DNA of 64,000 bases from Polymorphobacter_B sp038225475 (GTDB taxonomy: Bacteria > Pseudomonadota > Alphaproteobacteria > Sphingomonadales > Sphingomonadaceae). The notes below the pieces were generated by a model. That model made no database searches, was not told where the DNA came from, and saw only the letters and a list, made by a program, of their open reading frames with translations. The position numbers and the translations under genes are program-made. Shown in pieces: positions 59,436-64,000 of the stretch. The stretch lies in assembly GCA_038225475.1 (NCBI GenBank), contig JBBRRA010000004.1, forward strand, positions 1-64,000, read 5' to 3'. Numbering within the stretch: the stretch's first letter is position 1; the number at the start of each line of letters is the position of its first letter.

Positions 59436-60968
59436 TTAGAGCGGGATGTTGTCGTGCTTCTTCCACGGGTTCTCAAGCTTCTTGGTCTTGAGCTTGCGCA
59501 GGCCCACCGCGATCCGCCGCCGCGTCGAATGCGGCATGATCACCTCGTCGATGAAGCCCATGCTGGCGGCGACGAACGGGTTGGCGAAGCGCGCTTCATA
59601 TTCGGCGGTGCGCTCGGCGATCTTCGCCTTGTCGCCGATGTCCTGGCGAAAGATGATCTCGACCGCGCCCTTGGCACCCATCACCGCGATCTCGGCGGTG
59701 GGCCACGCATAGTTCAGATCGCCGCGCAGATGCTTCGACGCCATCACGTCATACGCACCGCCATACGCCTTGCGGGTGATGACGGTGATCTTCGGCACGG
59801 TCGCCTCGGCATAGGCGAACAGCAGCTTGGCGCCGTTCTTGATGATGCCGTTATGCTCCTGCGCGGTGCCGGGCAGGAAGCCGGGGACGTCGACAAAGGT
59901 TACGATCGGGATGCTGAACGCGTCGCAAAAGCGCACGAACCGCGCCGCCTTCTTCGACGCCGCGATGTCGAGGCAGCCGGCCAGCACCATCGGCTGATTG
60001 GCGACGATGCCGACGGTGCTGCCCTCGATGCGGGCAAAGCCGACAATGATGTTTCCCGCATGCGCCGGCTGTAGCTCGAAGAACTCGCCCTCGTCGGCCA
60101 CTTTGCGGATCAGTTCGTGCATGTCGTACGGCTGGTTCGCCGACGCCGGGATCAGCGTGTCGAGGCTGGGTTCGAGGCGTTCGGGGTCGTCGGCCGACGG
60201 GCGAAACGGCACGCCGGTGCGATTGTCGAGCGGCAGATAGTCGAAGAAAATCCGGGTCCGCAGCAGCGCCTCGACATCGTCCTCCATCGCCAGATCGGCC
60301 ACGCCGGACTTGGTCGTGTGCGTGATCGCGCCGCCCAGTTCGTCCTGCGTCACGACTTCGTTGGTCACCGTCTTGACCACGTCGGGCCCGGTGACGAACA
60401 TGTAGCTGCTGTCCTTCACCATGAAGATGAAGTCGGTCATCGCCGGCGAATAGACCGCGCCCCCCGCGCATGGCCCCATGATCAGGCTGATCTGCGGGAT
60501 GACACCGCTCGCCAGCACGTTGCGCTGGAAGACTTCGGCATAGCCGCCAAGGCTCGCGACACCTTCCTGAATGCGGGCACCGCCGGAGTCGTTCAGGCCG
60601 ATGACCGGCGCGCCGACTTTCATCGCCATGTCCATGACCTTGCAGATCTTCTGCGCATGGCGCTCGGACAGCGAGCCGCCGAACACCGTAAAGTCCTGGC
60701 TGAAGACGAACACCAGCCGCCCGTTGATCGTGCCCGATCCGGTGACGACGCCGTCGCCGGGGATCTTCTGCGCCGCCATGCCGAACTCGACCGCGTTATG
60801 CTCGACATACATGTCGAGCTCCTCGAAGCTGCCCGGATCGAGCAGGATGTCGAGCCGTTCGCGCGCCGTCAGCCGGCCCTTTTTGTGCTGGGCGTCGATG
60901 CGCGCCTGGCCGCCGCCCATGCGCGCCGCCGCGCGCCGCCGCTCGAGCTCGACAAGTGTCTGGTGCAT
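59436..60968 (-). CDS. Acyl-CoA carboxylase, carboxyltransferase beta subunit (propionyl-CoA type)
   Basis: 510 residues. Family marks are KGRLTARERLDILLDPGSFEE, DFTVFGGSLSERHAQKI, LNDSGGARIQEGV (first crotonase-fold half), GPCAGGAVYSPAMTDF, then DVPGFLPGTAQEHNGII and TRKAYGGAYDVMASKHLRGD for the second half, ending KKHDNIPL. It transfers CO2 from carboxybiotin to propionyl-CoA (or another short acyl-CoA). The biotin-carrying alpha subunit is not in the window. ATG 60968 follows GAGGGG. Confidence 0.93.
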   Translation of the reverse strand: MHQTLVELERRRAAARMGGGQARIDAQHKKGRLTARERLDILLDPGSFEELDMYVEHNAVEFGMAAQKIPGDGVVTGSGTINGRLVFVFSQDFTVFGGSLSERHAQKICKVMDMAMKVGAPVIGLNDSGGARIQEGVASLGGYAEVFQRNVLASGVIPQISLIMGPCAGGAVYSPAMTDFIFMVKDSSYMFVTGPDVVKTVTNEVVTQDELGGAITHTTKSGVADLAMEDDVEALLRTRIFFDYLPLDNRTGVPFRPSADDPERLEPSLDTLIPASANQPYDMHELIRKVADEGEFFELQPAHAGNIIVGFARIEGSTVGIVANQPMVLAGCLDIAASKKAARFVRFCDAFSIPIVTFVDVPGFLPGTAQEHNGIIKNGAKLLFAYAEATVPKITVITRKAYGGAYDVMASKHLRGDLNYAWPTAEIAVMGAKGAVEIIFRQDIGDKAKIAERTAEYEARFANPFVAASMGFIDEVIMPHSTRRRIAVGLRKLKTKKLENPWKKHDNIPL

Positions 60969-61074
60969 CGCGGAACCCCTCGTTTGGCGCTGCTTAGCAG
61001 GGTCCAATCGGCGCTGTCACGCGGCGGGCGCAAGGTATAGGATGATTGCCAGACAATTTTAGGGGGGAGCGCCG

Positions 61075-61620
61075 TTGCTACGCCTGCTGGTTGGAACGCT
61101 GCCCGCCGCCGCCGTGATGTTCCTGCTCGGCTTTGTCTTTTATGGGACGCCGCTGCAGATGCTCGGCTGGACCAAGGCCCCGCTGGCGACGCAGCTCGCA
61201 GTCCAGCAGGCGCTCAAGGCGCTTCCGGAAAGCGGCACTTATGTGATCCCCTCGGGCGACACGCCGGGGGCAACGACAGCGTACGGCAACGGCCCCGTCG
61301 CGCAGATCCAGTATAATAGCGGCGGCTTTGCGATGGTCGACCCGAAGGTGTTTGCCGGCGGGTTCGTGCAAATGGCGGTCAGCGTATTCCTGCTCGGCTG
61401 TATCCTGCTGACCACCGCTGCGGCGAGCTTCGGCGCCCGCGTCCGGCTGGTGGCAGGCGTCGCGGCGACGGCGGTGGTCTATCTGCATCTGGCGGGACCG
61501 GTCTGGTACCATACCGACTGGCACAATGCGGTTTATACCGCGGTCGCCGACTTCATCGTCCTGACTGCGGGCGGCGTCGTACTGGCGCGCTGGTTCATCC
61601 GCGCACCCGGTCAAAGCTAA
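61075..61620 (+). CDS. Integral membrane protein of unknown function
   Basis: 181 residues from a TTG start set by GGGGGGAG. Four hydrophobic helices: LVGTLPAAAVMFLLGFVFYG, MAVSVFLLGCILLTTAAASF, VRLVAGVAATAVVYLHLAG and IVLTAGGVVLARWFI. A 60-residue periplasmic-type loop sits between helices 1 and 2. The layout (first helix with FVFYG, then TPLQMLGW) is a sphingomonad type without known role. It is divergent from the carboxylase gene, and its stop overlaps the ATP12 stop by three bases. Confidence 0.7.
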   Translation: MLRLLVGTLPAAAVMFLLGFVFYGTPLQMLGWTKAPLATQLAVQQALKALPESGTYVIPSGDTPGATTAYGNGPVAQIQYNSGGFAMVDPKVFAGGFVQMAVSVFLLGCILLTTAAASFGARVRLVAGVAATAVVYLHLAGPVWYHTDWHNAVYTAVADFIVLTAGGVVLARWFIRAPGQS

Positions 61621-62306
61621 AGCAGCGCGAGGCACTCGACTGCCGCCGCCAGCGCCGCCTGCCGCTCGATGCGACTGGCGGCAGCGAGCGGGTCTTCGCC
61701 CCATTGTTCGGCCTGCCAGATCTCGTCGAGCTGACCCGCCGCCCACGCCTGCGCGGCATCGATATGTGCCTCCGCCACCGCAAGCCCCAGCACCGCCGAA
61801 CCGCAGATCGTCACCACCGGGTTCAGCGCCGCCAGCCGAAAGCTGTCGAACGCGCCGAACGCGGCGCGCAGTCGCGCCAAAGTTTCCGGCGGCTGGCCGA
61901 CATGCAGAATGCCTGCAGTGACGACAAAGGCGACGTCGTAGCGCCCGCTCGCCCAGCGCAACAGCGGGTCCCATGCCGCCGCTTGGCGCGCGACCAGCGG
62001 TGCCGGTCCATCGGCGCGGTAGCAAAGCAACTCGCTCTCGGCAAAGCGCGCCAGCCCGTGCGCGAAGCCGAGCGGATCGGGCGCAATCCGGTCGATCGCG
62101 GCGTTGGCAAGGCCGGTCAGCGGCATCGTTGCGGGCTTTATCGTTGCGACCTGCGCCGCCCATTCGGCGACGATCGCGTCGGCAAGCGCCGCGGTCGGCA
62201 CGATCAGCGGCACCCGCGCCGGCGTGCGGACCGGCTTGCCGTCGAGCCGGATGCCCCAGTCCGATCCTTCGGCGACGGCATCGACCTGCGTGTAAAACCG
62301 CTTCAC
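61617..62306 (-). CDS. ATP12-family F1-ATPase assembly chaperone
   Basis: 229 residues from GTG 62306 (VKRFYTQVDAV). Family marks are WGIRLDGKPVRTPAR, AEWAAQVATIKPATMPLTGLANAAID, ELLCYRADGP, WDPLLRWASGRYD and the C-terminal EAHIDAAQAWAAGQLDEIWQAEQWGED. In mitochondria Atp12 chaperones F1 alpha; alphaproteobacterial homologues are thought to act likewise. Its position in a run with the HAD phosphatase and RluA-family synthase is typical of alphaproteobacteria. Confidence 0.9.
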   Translation of the reverse strand: MKRFYTQVDAVAEGSDWGIRLDGKPVRTPARVPLIVPTAALADAIVAEWAAQVATIKPATMPLTGLANAAIDRIAPDPLGFAHGLARFAESELLCYRADGPAPLVARQAAAWDPLLRWASGRYDVAFVVTAGILHVGQPPETLARLRAAFGAFDSFRLAALNPVVTICGSAVLGLAVAEAHIDAAQAWAAGQLDEIWQAEQWGEDPLAAASRIERQAALAAAVECLALL

Positions 62307-62522
62307 TCAGTCGCCTTGCCGCCACCGCCGGAGCAGCGCGCGCGGGGCGAGCAGCAGCCATGCCAGCCCGGCGATGATAAAGATCCCGCCGACGACATGC
62401 GCCGTCGCTCCCAGCCGCTCGACCGCTGCGAGCGCCATCCCGATACCCGCCACGGTAACGCCGACCAGTCGCGTCAGCGTCAACCGGATCAGCCGCGCCT
62501 TGTACGGATCGGGCTCGGTCAT
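62307..62522 (-). CDS. Small two-helix membrane protein
   Basis: 71 residues. Basic N-terminus MTEPDPYKARLIRLTLTR, helix 1 LVGVTVAGIGMALAAVE, helix 2 VVGGIFIIAGLAWLLLA, basic C-terminus RALLRRWRQGD. Its ATG overlaps the HAD stop codon, and the ATP12 GTG follows its stop directly, so it is embedded in the operon. Function unknown; possibly a membrane partner of its neighbours. Confidence 0.75.
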   Translation of the reverse strand: MTEPDPYKARLIRLTLTRLVGVTVAGIGMALAAVERLGATAHVVGGIFIIAGLAWLLLAPRALLRRWRQGD

Positions 62523-63169
62523 GGCAGCCGGTCGAGCAGCGCATCGAACGTCGTCACCACGGCTTCGGCCCCGGCATCGGTGAGTTCGTGCGCATCATGA
62601 TAGCCCCAGTCGACGCCGATCGCGCGGGCGCCGGCGCTGACTCCCATCGCCATATCGAAGATGGTATCGCCGATCATCACGGTGCGGTCGGCGCTCGACC
62701 CGGCCTCGGTGATGGCGGCGTGCAGCATCGCGGGATGCGGCTTCGACGGATGTCGATCGGCGGTCTGCAAGGTCACGAAATGCGCCGCGAGGCCGTGGTG
62801 CGCAAGACAAAGCCCCAGCCCGCGATCGGACTTGCCGGTCGCCACGCCGAGCAGCCAGCCGCGCCGTTCGAGCTCGGCCAGTCCAGCCGCGACGCCCGGA
62901 TAAAGCGGTTCATGCGCCAGCCCGCCGCTGGCGCGTAGCCGGTGGAAACCCTGTTTATAGTCCTCGGCGAGGCTGACCTGCAGCGCCGCGCCGCCATCGG
63001 GGACCATCACCTGCATCGCCTCGACCAAGCTCAATCCGACCACCCGCCGCACGCTGTGCGGATCGGGCAAGGGCAGTCCGTGGCTGGCGAACGCGGCGTG
63101 CATCGCGGCGATGATGTTCGCCTGGCTATCGACGAGCGTGCCGTCACAATCGAAGACCGCGAGCTTCAC
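62519..63169 (-). CDS. HAD-family hydrolase (phosphoglycolate-phosphatase-like)
   Basis: 216 residues from GTG 63169 (VKLAVFDCDGTLVDS). HAD motif I is FDCDGTLVD, motif II Thr/Lys are in LLGVATGKSDRG, motif III lysine in HPSKPHPAM and motif IV is MIGDTIFDMAMG. An alpha-helical cap lies at about residues 20-85. The enzyme should dephosphorylate a small cytosolic phosphomonoester; phosphoglycolate is one possibility. It starts five bases after the RluA-family gene ends. Confidence 0.88.
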   Translation of the reverse strand: MKLAVFDCDGTLVDSQANIIAAMHAAFASHGLPLPDPHSVRRVVGLSLVEAMQVMVPDGGAALQVSLAEDYKQGFHRLRASGGLAHEPLYPGVAAGLAELERRGWLLGVATGKSDRGLGLCLAHHGLAAHFVTLQTADRHPSKPHPAMLHAAITEAGSSADRTVMIGDTIFDMAMGVSAGARAIGVDWGYHDAHELTDAGAEAVVTTFDALLDRLP

Positions 63170-63173
63170 CGCC

Positions 63174-64000
63174 TTACGCGCCGCGGCTGCGCCGCTCGCC
63201 GCGGCGCGCCAGCCGCCGCTGCTTTGCGGCGGCGCTCTCGAGCTTGGCCTTGCCTTCGACGGTATCCTTGAACCGCAGCTCGTCGAGCGGGATGTTGCCG
63301 TCGGCGACCTCGAACCCCAGCATCGCAAAGCTGTCGGTCATATGGTTCGGCATCTCGGCAATCACATCGAGCTTGTCGCCGTCGGGATGATCGATCAGCA
63401 GGCGGCGCGCATGGAGGTGCATCTTGCGGCTGATGCCGCCGGTCAGGAACGCTTCCTTGCCGCCATACTTCGCATCGCCGACGATCGGATGGCCGATCGC
63501 GGTGGCATGCACGCGGATCTGGTGCGTTCGCCCGGTGAGCGGCTGAAATTCGAGCCACGCCGCCTGCGTCGCGGCATGGTCGAGTGTGCGGTACCGCGTA
63601 CGCGCATTCTGGCCGGTTTCGGGGTCGACGTGCATCTTTTCACCGCCGCTGCCGGGCTGCTTGGCGAGCGCGGCAACGATCTCGCCCTCGCTCGGTTCGG
63701 GCGCGCCGACCACCAGCGCCCAATAGACTTTGCGCGCCGTCCGGTCGGCAAACGCCTTCGAAAAGAACGCTGCTGCCCGCGCGGTCCGCGCCAGCAGCAG
63801 CACGCCCGAGGTATCCTTGTCGAGCCGGTGCACCAGCTTCGGACGCTGGGGGAAACCGAAGCTGAGCGCATCGAGCAGCCCGTCGACGTGCGTCAGCGTA
63901 TTGGTGCCGCCCTGCGTCGCCAGACCGGCGGGCTTGTTGAGCACGATTGCCGACTTGTCGCGGTGGATGACGAGGCTTTGGGCATATTCGATCTCGGCCG
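63174..64000 (-). CDS. RluA-family pseudouridine synthase (3' part; gene runs off the window)
   Basis: The frame is open to the window edge, so the N-terminus (likely an S4 domain) is missing. The visible part has VIHRDKSAIVLNKPAGLATQGG, the catalytic aspartate in PKLVHRLDKDTSGVLLLAR, WLEFQPLTGRTHQIRVHA and HLHARRLLIDHP, standard for RluA/RluC/RluD enzymes that isomerise uridines in 23S rRNA. A basic tail (KLESAAAKQRRLARRGERRSRGA) ends the chain. RluC is the most likely orthologue. Confidence 0.92.
   Translation of the reverse strand, partial: AEIEYAQSLVIHRDKSAIVLNKPAGLATQGGTNTLTHVDGLLDALSFGFPQRPKLVHRLDKDTSGVLLLARTARAAAFFSKAFADRTARKVYWALVVGAPEPSEGEIVAALAKQPGSGGEKMHVDPETGQNARTRYRTLDHAATQAAWLEFQPLTGRTHQIRVHATAIGHPIVGDAKYGGKEAFLTGGISRKMHLHARRLLIDHPDGDKLDVIAEMPNHMTDSFAMLGFEVADGNIPLDELRFKDTVEGKAKLESAAAKQRRLARRGERRSRGA

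Noticed and set aside
1..64000. Insertion sequences, prophage, integron, CRISPR array, plasmid or replication origin.
   Set aside because: No transposase, integrase, phage structural gene, regularly spaced repeats or DnaA-box cluster was seen. The S24/HTH-like pair stands without other phage genes.

Overview
The window is high-GC DNA from an alphaproteobacterium, most likely a sphingomonad (Sphingomonadales). The clues are a DUF1013/TrcR regulator, a PEPxxWA-CTERM protein, a large TonB-dependent receptor beside a flavin-dependent halogenase, an ATP12 chaperone in line with HAD and RluA-family genes, a short PopZ-type (DUF2497) protein, and frequent GTG/TTG starts with ATGA/TTGA overlaps. It looks chromosomal. 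I see no insertion sequence, prophage, integrase, CRISPR array or rRNA. Two tRNA genes (Val-GAC, Cys-GCA) are present. No gene-free stretch exceeds 300 bases; the longest gaps (about 175-205 bases near 9.7, 21.5, 27.7 and 55.6 kb) hold terminators, promoters or a gene remnant.

Layout. 0-10.7 kb: end of a glycine-zipper protein, a quinone oxidoreductase, trcR, a ToxR-like regulator divergent from a PEP-CTERM protein, an MBL hydrolase/acyl-CoA ligase/GST operon, xseB-ispA-coaD closed by a strong terminator, and a converging N-formylglutamate amidohydrolase. 10.9-27.6 kb: a carbohydrate-utilisation locus. It has two sugar transporters of different families (FHS and GPH), mannose-6-phosphate isomerase, a LacI-type and a ROK-type regulator, a tryptophan-halogenase homologue, a TonB-dependent receptor, a secreted GH3 enzyme and a secreted GH2 enzyme with an extra N-terminal LamG-like domain. 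The gene set suits uptake and breakdown of a beta-mannoside or glucomannan-like glycan, with mannose entering glycolysis through manA. A GACA..GTTG.C motif recurs upstream of three of its transcription units. 27.8-31.5 kb: a small exopolysaccharide cluster (polymerase-like, FkbM methyltransferase, Wzz). 31.5-36 kb: a one-carbon module (formate-THF ligase, glutathione-dependent formaldehyde dehydrogenase, S-formylglutathione hydrolase) around two small orphan genes. 36-40.7 kb: a GH5-like enzyme converging on a glycosyltransferase/UDP-galactopyranose mutase/GH1-like operon.

40.8-49.2 kb: tamA-tamB with an overlapping hybrid histidine kinase. 49.2-52.6 kb: two tandem Flp pilins, a CI/Cro-like divergent pair (S24 repressor against a small HTH-like protein), topoisomerase IB and an exported protein. 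52.7-58.3 kb: valS carrying an unusual AT-richer insertion, a truncated DMT/DUF486 remnant, a mini-PopZ protein, a TolC-type channel, a Pcm-like methyltransferase and tRNA-Cys. 58.4-64 kb: bioB, a biotin-dependent acyl-CoA carboxylase beta subunit, a membrane protein, ATP12, a HAD phosphatase and the 3' part of an RluA-family pseudouridine synthase.

The most unusual biology is the halogenase inside the sugar locus with its shared candidate operator. Other points worth attention are the apparent CTG start of the formate-THF ligase gene, the foreign-looking segment inside valS, and the compact PopZ-type protein.
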